Assembly (NCBI RefSeq): GCF_000685095.1
Contig: NZ_BAYE01000004.1
Location: 1-64,000, forward strand
Length of the DNA: 64,000 bases
Source: Paraburkholderia caledonica NBRC 102488
GTDB lineage: Bacteria > Pseudomonadota > Gammaproteobacteria > Burkholderiales > Burkholderiaceae
Direction: 5' to 3'
A program made the position numbers and the translations under genes. Each line of letters begins with the position of its first letter. Positions within the stretch are counted from its first letter, which is position 1. Below the pieces are notes generated by a model, which was not told the origin of the DNA, searched no databases, and saw only the letters and a list, made by a program, of their open reading frames with translations. Shown one piece after another: positions 1-8,210 of this stretch.

Positions 1-35
1 TATGAAGCGGCCTTTTTTATCTCCAGCCGAGCAAG

Positions 36-1061
36 TTACTTCTTGTCGACGATGATCTGATCGAACGTCCCACCGTCCGAGAAATGCGTTTGCTGCGCTT
101 TCTGCCAGTTGCCGAACATTTCTTCGACGGTGAACGTCTTGATCGGCTTGAACTCGGCGGCGTGCTTCGCGAGTATGTTCTTGTCACGCGGACGCAGATG
201 ATGTTGCGCGATGATCTCCTGCGCGGCCGGCGACCACAGATAGTCCAGATAAGCCTGCGCCTCCTTGCGCGTGCCGCGCTTGTCGACCACCTTGTCGACG
301 ATCGATACCGGCGGCGCCGCAAGCAGGCTCACCGACGGATAAACCGCTTCGAAATTGCCCGCGCCCACGCCGGTATTCATCAACGCGACTTCGTTTTCGA
401 ATGTCACCAGCACATCGCCGATGCCGCGTTGCGTGAACGTCGTCGTTGCGCCGCGGCCACCCGTGTCGAGCACCGGCACATTCTTGAAGATCGCTTTTTC
501 GAAGTCGAGCGCCTGTGCGTCGCTGCCGCCGTGCTGCTTGCGATAACCCCACGCGGCCAGATAGGTATAACGTCCGTTGCCCGAAGTTTTCGGATTCGCG
601 ATCACCACTTGCACGCCGGGCCTGGCCAGATCATCCCAGTCCTTGATGTGCTTCGGGTTGCCCTTGCGTACGAGGAACACCATCGTAGTCGTGTACGGTG
701 CACTGTCGTCCGGCAGACGCGTGCGCCAGTTGGCAGGGACCAGTTGGCCTTTTTCCGCGAGCAGGTCGATGTCGTTCGGCTGGTTCATCGTCACGACGTC
801 CGCCTGCAAACCCTGCAATACCGACAACGCCTGCGCGCTCGACGCGCCATGCGACTGGCGAATCGATACGCTCTCGCCGCTCTTCTGCTTGTACGCGGCG
901 ATGAAGCCGGCATTGATGTCCTTGTACAACTCGCGCGTCACGTCGTAAGACACGTTCATCAATGACGTCTCTGCGTGCGCTGCCGACACGCCGCCGAGCG
1001 CAAGCGCGGCTGCCGTAAAACCGGCCGCCAGCCAGCGCGTTGTCCCCGTCCTGTATGCCAT
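36..1061 (-). CDS. sbp: periplasmic sulfate-binding protein of the sulfate ABC transporter
   Basis: This 341-aa protein should bind sulfate (or thiosulfate) in the periplasm and deliver it to the CysTWA permease. Residues 1-30 form a classic Sec signal peptide (Arg near the N terminus, a hydrophobic Ala/Leu/Gly core, and AHA-E cleavage). The mature part carries family signatures: ADVVTMNQPNDIDLL, a stretch beginning NPKTSGNGR, LAAWGY, and GRGATTTFTQRGIGDVLVTFENE. Its length is typical of Sbp/CysP. A GGGGAC ribosome-binding site precedes the ATG. No permease or ATPase genes are visible next to it, so it is either a stand-alone binding protein or its partners lie left of the window. The family assignment is strong; the sulfate versus thiosulfate preference is not resolved. 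Confidence 0.88.
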   Translation of the reverse strand: MAYRTGTTRWLAAGFTAAALALGGVSAAHAETSLMNVSYDVTRELYKDINAGFIAAYKQKSGESVSIRQSHGASSAQALSVLQGLQADVVTMNQPNDIDLLAEKGQLVPANWRTRLPDDSAPYTTTMVFLVRKGNPKHIKDWDDLARPGVQVVIANPKTSGNGRYTYLAAWGYRKQHGGSDAQALDFEKAIFKNVPVLDTGGRGATTTFTQRGIGDVLVTFENEVALMNTGVGAGNFEAVYPSVSLLAAPPVSIVDKVVDKRGTRKEAQAYLDYLWSPAAQEIIAQHHLRPRDKNILAKHAAEFKPIKTFTVEEMFGNWQKAQQTHFSDGGTFDQIIVDKK

Positions 1062-1250
1062 GTTGTCCCCGCTATCGATGATAAAAACCTGTGGCCGCGC
1101 AATAGCGCAGCGTGAAGCGGGATTCTAGCGGATCGCCTGTGCGCGCCGCGGCCGAAGCGGGCTCGCGATAGTCGTCGCATGCCGGGCATCGAGCGGCGCA
1201 CGATTAGAAGCCGAACAGATCTGCCGAACGAACGGGCCAGAACCAGCGCG

Positions 1251-1853
1251 TCAAACCAGCGCCTGCTGGCCAATCTCGAGTGCTTCGTCGCGAAAGCGCA
1301 GCGGCGCTGCGCAATGCACCAGTGTGTCGACGAAATACTTCGCCCTCGGCCACGGGCCGAACCCGGCTGCGGTGTTGATATGCCCTGCGTCGCCCAGATT
1401 GACGAACGCACTGCCGAAGCGCTGCGCGAGTTCGCGAGCGCCGGCGAGCGGCATCCACGGATCGGTTTCACTGCCGATCAGAATGGACGGAACGCCGACA
1501 CGCCGCGCCTCGAACGGTCCCGCGAAAGCGAATTTGTGCGGGCTTGCGGGCGCGACGAACAGCACGCCGACTACCTCGTTTGCATACGACGCCTGCTGCA
1601 ACGCGTGCGCAGCCGCGAGGCAGCCGAAGCTATGCGCGGCGAGCACGAACGGCCCCCGTTCACGCGCGAGCAGTTCGCGCAGCGAGTTCGCCCAACCTGC
1701 GACATCCGGTGCATCCCAGTCGGCCTGCTCGACGCGCAACGACCGCGCGAACTGGCGCTCGAGCCAGGTTTGCCAATGTGCGCCCTCACTGCCGTGCAGG
1801 CCGGGAACGGTCACGAGCCGCGGCGGCCACGGCGCTGTGGTGCATGAAAGCAT
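1251..1853 (-). CDS. RBBP9/YdeN-family alpha/beta hydrolase
   Basis: This 200-aa small serine hydrolase belongs to the RBBP9/YdeN branch of the alpha/beta-hydrolase fold. The visible parts are the opening VTVPGLHGS.GAHWQTWLE, the nucleophile elbow AHSFGC with the catalytic Ser, the acid in GSETDPWMP, and the His in DAGHINTAAGFGPWP. All three catalytic residues are therefore present. The length is normal for the family. The gene lies upstream of sbp on the same strand but about 190 bp away, so co-transcription is uncertain. The physiological substrate is unknown for most members of this family and cannot be inferred here. Confidence 0.85.
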   Translation of the reverse strand: MLSCTTAPWPPRLVTVPGLHGSEGAHWQTWLERQFARSLRVEQADWDAPDVAGWANSLRELLARERGPFVLAAHSFGCLAAAHALQQASYANEVVGVLFVAPASPHKFAFAGPFEARRVGVPSILIGSETDPWMPLAGARELAQRFGSAFVNLGDAGHINTAAGFGPWPRAKYFVDTLVHCAAPLRFRDEALEIGQQALV

Positions 1854-2055
1854 GTCTGTCCCTCGCTACGGGAAACCGGGAGGCCATTGTCCCGCCGCGC
1901 GACGCGTGGACGAACCAAGTTTTTGTGCTTTGTTTATGGAGTGGATCGCAGCAACGGGCGGCGCATTGGCCCGCGACGCGCACGGTCGTGCGCAACCGCG
2001 CGGGATTGCCGGCGAAAAAGTAGAATGAAGCCTATCCATAAAAGGAGGAGCCCTC

Positions 2056-2166
2056 ATGTTGCCAGCGTCGTGCGCCGCGCCGCAGCCGCCGGAAGCCTCG
2101 CAGCCATGCTGCCGCCCGTCTCGCGCGAAGCGGCGCGATCGCGCATTCAACGGCGAGGCCGCATGA
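2056..2166 (+). CDS. 36-codon leader ORF coupled to the ghrA-like reductase
   Basis: An ATG at 2056 sits 5 nt after a very strong Shine-Dalgarno sequence (AAAGGAGGAG at 2041-2050). It opens a 36-codon frame whose TGA overlaps the ATG of the downstream reductase (ATGA at 2163-2166). The peptide is rich in Ala, Pro and Arg, with three Cys and no recognisable domain. The reductase itself has no comparable ribosome-binding site of its own, so the layout fits translational coupling. Whether the peptide has a function is unknown. The geometry is plainly visible; the role is inference. Confidence 0.5.
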   Translation: MLPASCAAPQPPEASQPCCRPSRAKRRDRAFNGEAA

Positions 2167-3104
2167 AAATCCTCTTTTACATGCCGAACGCCGAAGCCGC
2201 CGCCTGGCTGCACGACTTCGCCCGTGCGCTGCCGGAGGCCGATTTGCGCGAATGGCAGTCCGGCGACACCGCGCCCGCCGATTTTGCCGTCGTATGGCGC
2301 CCGCCTCGCGACATGCTGGTCGGCCGCAGCGATCTGCGGGCGATTTTCAATCTGGGTGCGGGCGTCGACGCGATTCTCGCGCTCGAACGCGAGCAGCCCG
2401 GCACGTTGCCCGGCAACGCGCAGTTGGTCCGTCTCGAAGACAGCGGCATGGCGCCGCAAATGGCCGAATACGTAACGCACGCGGTGCTGCGCTATCTGCG
2501 GCGCTTCGACGAATATCAGACGCTGCAACGCGAGGGTCGCTGGCAAGTACTCGATCCGCATCCGCGCGAGACGTTCACGGTGGGTGTGCTCGGACTCGGC
2601 GTGCTCGGCGCACATGTCGCACAAGCTGTCGCCGCGCTCGGCATGCCGGTGCGCGGCTATAGCCGCAGCGCGCGGCACGTCGAAGGCATCACGACGTTTG
2701 CTGGCGCGGCGCAATTCGACGCGTTTCTCGACGGCGTGAAGGTGCTCGTGAATCTGCTGCCGCATACGCCGGATACCGCCGATGTGCTAGGCGCGCGCAC
2801 GTTTTCGCGGCTTGAGCGTGGCGCGTATCTGATCAACGTTGCACGCGGCGCGCATCTCGTCGAAGCAGATCTGCTCGACGCGCTGGCAAGCGGTCAACTG
2901 GCCGCGGCCACGCTCGACGTGTTTCGCGAGGAACCGTTACCCGCCGATCACCCGTTCTGGCAGGAGCCGCGCATTACCATTACGCCGCACATCTCCGCGC
3001 TAACGTTGCGCGAAGAAAGCGTCGCGCAGATCGCGGAAAAAATGTTGGCATTGGAGCGTGGTGAAGCGGTCGGGGGCGTGGTGGACATCGAACGCGGATA
3101 TTGA
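2163..3104 (+). CDS. ghrA: glyoxylate/hydroxypyruvate reductase A (D-2-hydroxyacid dehydrogenase)
   Basis: This 313-aa NAD(P)H-dependent D-2-hydroxyacid dehydrogenase is of the GhrA type and reduces glyoxylate to glycolate and hydroxypyruvate to glycerate in the cytosol. The Rossmann motif GVLGLGVLG lies near residue 142. NVARGAHLVE carries the substrate/NAD Arg, LDVFREEPLPADHPFW carries the catalytic Glu, and the His is in ITPHISA. The frame stays open upstream to 1887, but the start at 2163 gives the normal family length and the characteristic MKILFY opening, and it is coupled to the small ORF ending at 2166. The gene is followed by the HMG-CoA lyase cluster with a 76-bp gap. Confidence 0.87.
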   Translation: MKILFYMPNAEAAAWLHDFARALPEADLREWQSGDTAPADFAVVWRPPRDMLVGRSDLRAIFNLGAGVDAILALEREQPGTLPGNAQLVRLEDSGMAPQMAEYVTHAVLRYLRRFDEYQTLQREGRWQVLDPHPRETFTVGVLGLGVLGAHVAQAVAALGMPVRGYSRSARHVEGITTFAGAAQFDAFLDGVKVLVNLLPHTPDTADVLGARTFSRLERGAYLINVARGAHLVEADLLDALASGQLAAATLDVFREEPLPADHPFWQEPRITITPHISALTLREESVAQIAEKMLALERGEAVGGVVDIERGY

Positions 3105-3180
3105 CATCGTCGAATTGCATGAGCAGGAGCAGGTGCCAAACCGCCAACTCCGATCGACTACTGTGTATGAGGAGACAATC

Positions 3181-4107
3181 ATGGCCGTACCGCAGCAAGT
3201 GAAAATCGTCGAAGTGGGCCCGCGCGACGGCCTCCAGAACGAGAAGGAGTTCGTGCCGACCGCCACGAAGATCGAACTGATCAACCGGCTCTCCGCAGCG
3301 GGTTTTCGCAACGTCGAAGCGGCGTCGTTCGTGTCGCCGAAATGGGTGCCGCAGATGGCCGACGGCGCGCAAGTCATGTCCGGCATCGAGCGCCGCCCCG
3401 GCACCATCTATTCGGTGCTCACGCCTAACCTGCGCGGCTTCGAAGGCGCGCTTGCCGCACGCGCGGACGAGATCGTGATCTTCGGCGCCGCGAGCGAGGC
3501 GTTCTCACAGAAGAACATCAACTGCAGCATCGCGGAAAGTATCGAACGATTCGCACCGGTCGCGCAGGCAGTCAAGGAGCACGGCCTGCGCATTCGCGGC
3601 AGCGTGTCGTGTGCGCTCGGTTGTCCGTATCAAGGCGAGGTGCCGGTCGCGTCGGTGGTCGACGTGGTGCAACGCTTTGCAGCGCTCGGCTGCGACGAAA
3701 TCGACATCGCGGATACGATCGGCGTGGGCACGCCGAAGCGCACGCGCGAAGTCTTCGAAGCGGTGACGCAGGTGTTTCCGCGCGAGCGTCTGTCCGGGCA
3801 CTTTCACGACACGTATGGCCAGGCGCTGGCCAACATCTACGCGGCGCTGCAGGAAGGCATCGAAATCTATCACGCGTCGGTGGCGGGGCTCGGCGGTTGT
3901 CCGTATGCCAAGGGCGCAACCGGCAACGTCGCGACCGAAGACGTGCTGTATCTGATGAACGGCCTCGGCATCGAGACCGGCATCGACCTTGCTCAAGTCG
4001 TGGCAATCGGCGATTTCATTTCCACGTCGATCGGTCGGCCGAACGTTTCGCGCGCGGGCAAGGCGCTGCTTGCGAAGGCGCGCAGCGAAGCGGCCAACTG
4101 CGTTTGA
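3181..4107 (+). CDS. mvaB: hydroxymethylglutaryl-CoA lyase
   Basis: This 308-aa TIM-barrel enzyme cleaves HMG-CoA to acetoacetate and acetyl-CoA, the last step of leucine degradation. It opens with VKIVEVGPRDGLQNE, carrying the metal- and substrate-binding Arg-Asp pair. GHFHDTYGQA has the metal-binding His, and GLGGCPYAKGATGNVATED is the HMG-CoA lyase signature with the catalytic Cys. The length matches bacterial HMG-CoA lyases. The start is set by GAGGAGAC just before ATG 3181. It heads a run of five same-strand genes. The usual leucine-catabolic partners (isovaleryl-CoA dehydrogenase, methylcrotonyl-CoA carboxylase) are not in this window. Confidence 0.93.
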   Translation: MAVPQQVKIVEVGPRDGLQNEKEFVPTATKIELINRLSAAGFRNVEAASFVSPKWVPQMADGAQVMSGIERRPGTIYSVLTPNLRGFEGALAARADEIVIFGAASEAFSQKNINCSIAESIERFAPVAQAVKEHGLRIRGSVSCALGCPYQGEVPVASVVDVVQRFAALGCDEIDIADTIGVGTPKRTREVFEAVTQVFPRERLSGHFHDTYGQALANIYAALQEGIEIYHASVAGLGGCPYAKGATGNVATEDVLYLMNGLGIETGIDLAQVVAIGDFISTSIGRPNVSRAGKALLAKARSEAANCV

Positions 4108-4168
4108 GCCCGCGTCGAAAATCTTCCTCAAGACATTGCCCGACACCAGACTATCAGGACCTGACACG

Positions 4169-4690
4169 ATGACGCACCAAGCTTCTCTCGACCCGGACGA
4201 TCTCACCGCATTACCGGACTCTGCACGCCGCGTTGCACTGCTGCTGCGCGAGCGCGGACACAGTGGCCGGATCGTCATGCTGCCGGAGACCGGCAAGACT
4301 TCCGCCGAAGCCGCCGCCGGCCTTGGCTGTTCAGTCGCGCAGATCGCAAAGTCGATACTGTTTCGCCGTCGCGAAGACGATGCGCCGGTGCTGGTGGTCG
4401 CAAGCGGCGCGAATCGCGTCGATGAAAAGAAGGTGGCGGCGCAGGTGGGCGACATCGGCCGCGCCGACGCGAAGTTCGTCCGCGAAAAGACCGGCTATGC
4501 AATTGGCGGCGTGTGTCCGGTCGGTCATGCGGTCGAGCCGGTCACGCTGATCGATGAAGACCTGCTCGCGCTGGACAGCCTGTGGGCGGCCGCCGGACAC
4601 CCGCATGCGGTGTTCAATCTGAGCGCCCAGGAACTGGTTGCATTGACGGGCGCGCCGGTAGTCGACGTGGCGCTGCGCGAGACGGCCTGA
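4169..4690 (+). CDS. YbaK/EbsC-family aminoacyl-tRNA deacylase
   Basis: This 173-aa YbaK/ProX-type protein belongs to a family that hydrolyses mischarged aminoacyl-tRNAs in trans. Family hallmarks are [12 protein letters not shown] with the conserved Lys, [33 protein letters not shown], and the closing hydrophobic [18 protein letters not shown]. The GxxPxGH loop is present as GVCPVGH. The start at ATG 4169 gives the normal length. The gene follows the HMG-CoA lyase by 61 bp and is separated from the DUF1289 gene by 4 bp, so it is probably part of the same transcript. The exact tRNA substrate cannot be read from the sequence. Confidence 0.86.
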   Translation: MTHQASLDPDDLTALPDSARRVALLLRERGHSGRIVMLPETGKTSAEAAAGLGCSVAQIAKSILFRRREDDAPVLVVASGANRVDEKKVAAQVGDIGRADAKFVREKTGYAIGGVCPVGHAVEPVTLIDEDLLALDSLWAAAGHPHAVFNLSAQELVALTGAPVVDVALRETA

Positions 4691-4694
4691 AGCG

Positions 4695-4922
4695 ATGACA
4701 GCGGTAATCGACAAAGCAACGGATGCCGGCGGCGTGCCGTCGCCGTGCATCAACGTGTGCCGGATGAATGCGTCGACCGGCTGGTGCGAAGGTTGCCTGC
4801 GCACCATCGACGAAATCGCCGGCTGGTCGATCTACGACGATCACGAGAAGCGCGCCGTGTGGAACGAACTGGATGCCCGGCGCGCCCGGTTGATCGCAGG
4901 CCAGGCAAAGGTGCAGCCATGA
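4695..4922 (+). CDS. DUF1289 small cysteine-rich protein
   Basis: This 75-aa protein of the DUF1289 family has the pattern SPCINVC.M....[16 protein letters not shown], typical of this Cys-rich family of putative metal- or Fe-S-binding proteins. The four Cys are in the usual spacing (CxxxC and CxxC). Its TGA overlaps the ATG of the MaoC gene (ATGA at 4919-4922), implying translational coupling. The function is unknown across the family. The recurring link of such proteins with acyl-CoA enzymes is only suggestive. Confidence 0.85.
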   Translation: MTAVIDKATDAGGVPSPCINVCRMNASTGWCEGCLRTIDEIAGWSIYDDHEKRAVWNELDARRARLIAGQAKVQP

Positions 4923-5404
4923 ACGCGCCGCCGCGCATTGTCACCATCGGCGAGACGTTCAGCTCGACGCTCACGTTGTCGGTGGATTCGGTGAAGTCGT
5001 TCGCAACGCTCGTCAACGACATGAACCCGCTGCATCACGACGAAGCCTACGCGGCGCAAAGCCGCTTCGGCGGTCTCATCGCGTCGGGCACACAGCCCAC
5101 TGCTCACTTCATGGCGCTGCTCGCGACGCATTTTTCGACCTATGCGCAGCCACTCGGACTCGACTTCGATATCAAGCTGAAAAAGGCCGCGCACGCAGGC
5201 GACACGCTCACCATGACCTGGCGCGTGCGCGATGCTTACTGGAAGCCGAGCCTGAACGGAGACCTGACGCATCTCGAGGGCTCGGTCAAGAATCAGCGTG
5301 GTGAGGTTGCAGTGGTCGGCACGTCGACTATTCTCGTGATGCCGAAAGCCGAGGCATCCGTGAGCGCAGGCGTAGCAGCCGACTCGGGCACGGGCACGCT
5401 ATGA
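4919..5404 (+). CDS. MaoC-like (hot-dog fold) dehydratase
   Basis: This 161-aa single hot-dog protein of the MaoC/(R)-hydratase type probably hydrates or dehydrates an acyl thioester. [26 protein letters not shown] is the hydratase motif: the catalytic Asp and His of the D-x-N-P-x-H pattern are both present. The start overlaps the DUF1289 stop, and its own stop overlaps the next ATG (ATGA at 5401-5404), so three genes are translationally coupled. The last 20 residues are a low-complexity tail. The specific acyl-CoA substrate is unknown; branched-chain or fatty-acid metabolism is an inference from the neighbouring HMG-CoA lyase. Confidence 0.85.
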   Translation: MNAPPRIVTIGETFSSTLTLSVDSVKSFATLVNDMNPLHHDEAYAAQSRFGGLIASGTQPTAHFMALLATHFSTYAQPLGLDFDIKLKKAAHAGDTLTMTWRVRDAYWKPSLNGDLTHLEGSVKNQRGEVAVVGTSTILVMPKAEASVSAGVAADSGTGTL

Positions 5405-6339
5405 ACGCATTGCCCGCATTGCCTGCGTCGATCCGCGTCTTCGAGCGCGGCTGGCTTTCGTCGAACAACGTGCTGCTCGTCGACGACGACTGCGCCGCTA
5501 TCGTGGACACCGGTTACGCGACGCATGCGCATCAAACGTTGGCGCTCGTCCAGCAGGCGCTCGGCGAGCGGCCGCTCGATCTGATCGTCAACACGCATCT
5601 GCATTCCGACCATTGCGGCGGCAATGCGCTGCTGCAGTCTTCGTGGCCCTGCGGCACGCTCATCCCGGCCTCCGAAGCCGGCGCCGTGAGCGACTGGGAC
5701 GATGCGCGGCTGAGCTTCCGCGCAACTGCGCAGACCTGCGAGCGCTTCGGCTTCACAGGCACAATCGCACCGGGCGCGACGCTGCGCCTGGGCGCACTCG
5801 ACTGGCAGGTGCTAGGCGCGCCCGGTCACGATCCGCATTCGCTGATGCTGTACTGCGCTGACGAACGCGTCCTGATCAGCGCCGACGCGCTGTGGGAGAA
5901 CGGCTTCGGCGTGATCTTTCCGGAGCTCGAGGGCGAAAGCGGCTTCGCGGAGGAGCAGGCGGTGCTCGAAGCTATTGCAGCGCTCGACGTGCGCCTTGTG
6001 ATTCCCGGCCATGGCGCGCCGTTCACGAACGTGGGACAGGCGCTGGACCGGGCTTTCTCCCGCGTGGCGTGGTTGCGCGCCGACCCGGCACGCAATGCGA
6101 AGAATGCGCTCAAGGTGCTGATTGTCTTCAAGCTGCTCGACGTCCGCGCGATGAGCTTTGCGACGCTGCTGCAAATGCTCGACGACGCAGCGGTCATGCG
6201 TGCGGCCGCTTCAATGCTGATGCCGCGTGGCGAATGGCCCGCACTCGTCAAAACGCTTGTCGATGAACTGGCTGCCGGAAACGGACCGCTAATGGTGGAT
6301 GGCGAGCGGATCGTCGCGCGTGCGGCTCAACGGGCGTAA
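5401..6339 (+). CDS. metallo-beta-lactamase-fold hydrolase
   Basis: This 312-aa MBL-fold metallohydrolase has motif 1 as NTHLHSDHCGG (HxHxDH, both metal sites), a second His in GAPGHDPHSLML, an Asp in LISADALWENG, and a final His in VIPGHGAPF. The metal ligands for a binuclear centre are all present. Such proteins include thioesterases and glyoxalase II-like enzymes, and the coupling to MaoC (4-bp overlap) favours a thioester substrate, which is inference. It is the last gene of the cluster that starts at the HMG-CoA lyase. The next gene is convergent. Confidence 0.85.
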   Translation: MNALPALPASIRVFERGWLSSNNVLLVDDDCAAIVDTGYATHAHQTLALVQQALGERPLDLIVNTHLHSDHCGGNALLQSSWPCGTLIPASEAGAVSDWDDARLSFRATAQTCERFGFTGTIAPGATLRLGALDWQVLGAPGHDPHSLMLYCADERVLISADALWENGFGVIFPELEGESGFAEEQAVLEAIAALDVRLVIPGHGAPFTNVGQALDRAFSRVAWLRADPARNAKNALKVLIVFKLLDVRAMSFATLLQMLDDAAVMRAAASMLMPRGEWPALVKTLVDELAAGNGPLMVDGERIVARAAQRA

Positions 6340-6451
6340 GCGCCTACGTTGCCTGGAGTGATCGAAAGTCCGGCCACTGGTAGCCGGCGCATGCGCGTTG
6401 GCAAGCGCGCCAGCTTCGGCGGGTCGGCAAAAACGCCGCCACAAAAAGAAA

Positions 6452-6478
6452 GCCGCTCGACCTATGAAGGCGAGCGGC
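6452..6478 (-). terminator. intrinsic terminator between convergent genes
   Basis: There is a perfect 8-bp stem (GCCGCTCG / CGAGCGGC) with an 11-nt loop. Read on the minus strand it is followed by TTTCTTTTTG, the pattern of a rho-independent terminator for the EamA gene, although it lies about 240 bp past that stop. On the plus strand no T-run follows, so it is weaker for the MBL gene. Confidence 0.6.
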
Positions 6479-6716
6479 GGAAATTCTGTCGGACGTGATC
6501 AGCGTCTGGTCGAATGATACGCGCGCGCGATTTTTGACCGCATCAGTGATTTCCCTACAGACGCTTGACGGCGGCCGTTGACCCGCATGCGGTCGGAAAG
6601 CAACGGAACCGCGCCGAGCCTGGCGAAGTTTGATCCGCTTATATGAGCAAACGTCCGCGCATATGGTTTGCAATCCATAGCATTGCGGCTTACCCCGTTG
6701 GCCGGACGCGCGGCGC

Positions 6717-7616
6717 TCAGACGGACGGCACGCGCCTTTGCGGCACGATGCGCCAGCCGAGATTGACGCCGGCAGCCGCAACGAGGATCAGCACCGCGCC
6801 CAGCACCTGAATCCACGCTAGTGCCTGACCAAACGCGACGCGGTCGACGATGATCGCCACCACCGGATAAATGAATGACAGCGCTCCGGTCATGGAGGTC
6901 GGCAGCTTCTGAATAGCGCCGTACAGCAACACATACATGAGGCCGGTGTTCACAACGCCCAGCACGACCAGTTCGAGCCATTGCGCGCCGGTGGCGGGCA
7001 GCGCGTCGAAACGCACGAACGGCGCCAGCATGACCACGCCGAGCGAGACCTGGATCAGCGCAATCAGATGCGGCGGCGTGCCCTTCAACCGCTTCGTGAT
7101 AATCGAGGAAACCGCATACATTGCCGCCGCGCCCACCGCATAGGCGATACCCACCAGATATTGCCCCGGCACCGCCAGTACCGCCGGTTCGACCTTGACG
7201 ACAAACACGAGCCCGATAAATGCGATCAGCAGCCACACGACCGTGGACGCGCTGATGCGCTCACGAAACACCAGCGCGCCGAGCGCCACCAGCATGAACG
7301 GCTGCGTGTTGTAGACGGCAGTCGCCATCGAGATCGACGCGCGCGAATAGGCGGCGAACAGCAGCACCCAGTTCGCGACAATCGCCGCGCCGCCGAGCAA
7401 CGCGAGCCCGAGCATCTTCCACGAGAACAGCTTGCGCCTGAAGAAACCGAGCACGGCGCACACCAGCGCGAGCGTTGCTCCGCCGAAAATGCAGCGGAAA
7501 AACACCACGTTGAACGGACTCTGCTGCGACGACACCACCAGCCAGCCAATCGTGCCCGACATCAGCATTGCGATGCTCATCTCCGCCGCGCCGCGCCGGA
7601 TTTCGTTTGAAGCCAT
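6717..7616 (-). CDS. EamA/DMT-family transporter
   Basis: This 299-aa inner-membrane protein has about ten hydrophobic helices arranged as two EamA repeats (DMT superfamily, RhaT/YdcZ-like), typically metabolite or amino-acid exporters. Characteristic are the start MSIAMLMSGTIGWLVVSS, the VFFRCIFGG motif at the end of helix 2, and a second repeat with ALSFIYPVVAIIVDRVAFGQ. It is divergent from an Lrp/AsnC-type regulator across 113 bp, the classic arrangement for an amino-acid exporter controlled by its neighbour. The substrate is unknown. Confidence 0.85.
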   Translation of the reverse strand: MASNEIRRGAAEMSIAMLMSGTIGWLVVSSQQSPFNVVFFRCIFGGATLALVCAVLGFFRRKLFSWKMLGLALLGGAAIVANWVLLFAAYSRASISMATAVYNTQPFMLVALGALVFRERISASTVVWLLIAFIGLVFVVKVEPAVLAVPGQYLVGIAYAVGAAAMYAVSSIITKRLKGTPPHLIALIQVSLGVVMLAPFVRFDALPATGAQWLELVVLGVVNTGLMYVLLYGAIQKLPTSMTGALSFIYPVVAIIVDRVAFGQALAWIQVLGAVLILVAAAGVNLGWRIVPQRRVPSV

Positions 7617-7729
7617 GATCCGATCCTCGATTCAATTCTGCCTGACGAGCAGTGTAGATAATCCGCTGTCACGAATACATGGCTAAACTTAAGCAATATC
7701 ACGATCCAACCTAATAATCGAAGGCCGTC

Positions 7730-8200
7730 ATGACAAAACGCCTCGCGCAGCCCACGCCTGCAGCGCTCGACGACACGGACCGCGCGCTCCTCGCCGCGCT
7801 CGCCGAAGACGCGCGCCGGCCAGTCAGTGAACTTGCTCGCCTCGTCGGACTATCGGCGCCGAGTACGGCCGAGCGCATTCGACGGCTGGAAGCGCAAGGC
7901 GTGATCGAACGCTTCACCGTCCAGCTGGATCCGCGCGCGTTGGGTTTCACGCTGCAAGCTATCGTGCGCGTGAAGCCTTTACCCGGCCAGTTGCATCTGG
8001 TGGAAGAAGTGATCCGGCGAATCCCGGAGTTCGTGGAATGCGACAAAGTGACGGGCGACGATTGCTTTATCTGCCGCCTCTATCTGCATTCGATCGAGCA
8101 CCTCGACGAGATTCTGTCGAAGGTCGCCGAGCGGGCGGAGACCAGCAGCGCGATCGTCAAATCGACGCCCATCAAGCGGCGCCTGCCGCCACTCGGTTAA
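7730..8200 (+). CDS. Lrp/AsnC-family transcriptional regulator
   Basis: This 156-aa feast/famine regulator has an N-terminal helix-turn-helix (LLAALAEDARRPVSELARLVGLSAPSTAERIRRLEAQGVI) followed by the RAM/AsnC ligand-binding domain (VKPLPGQLHLVEEVIRRIPEFVECDKVTGDDCFICRLY). The normal ferredoxin-like oligomerisation domain is complete. It is transcribed divergently from the EamA transporter and most likely controls that gene and itself from the shared 113-bp region, in response to an amino acid. The ligand is not inferable. The family assignment is certain. Confidence 0.93.
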   Translation: MTKRLAQPTPAALDDTDRALLAALAEDARRPVSELARLVGLSAPSTAERIRRLEAQGVIERFTVQLDPRALGFTLQAIVRVKPLPGQLHLVEEVIRRIPEFVECDKVTGDDCFICRLYLHSIEHLDEILSKVAERAETSSAIVKSTPIKRRLPPLG

Positions 8201-8210
8201 GCGAGCAACG

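Noticed and set aside
84..965. A 293-codon open frame on the plus strand opposite the sulfate-binding protein gene
   Set aside because: It is the antisense shadow of a GC-rich gene. The product is Arg/His-rich with no domain, while the minus strand has a clear signal peptide and family motifs.
1887..2162. N-terminal extension of the ghrA-like reductase
   Set aside because: The extra codons lack family similarity. The start at 2163 gives the standard length and is coupled to the leader ORF.
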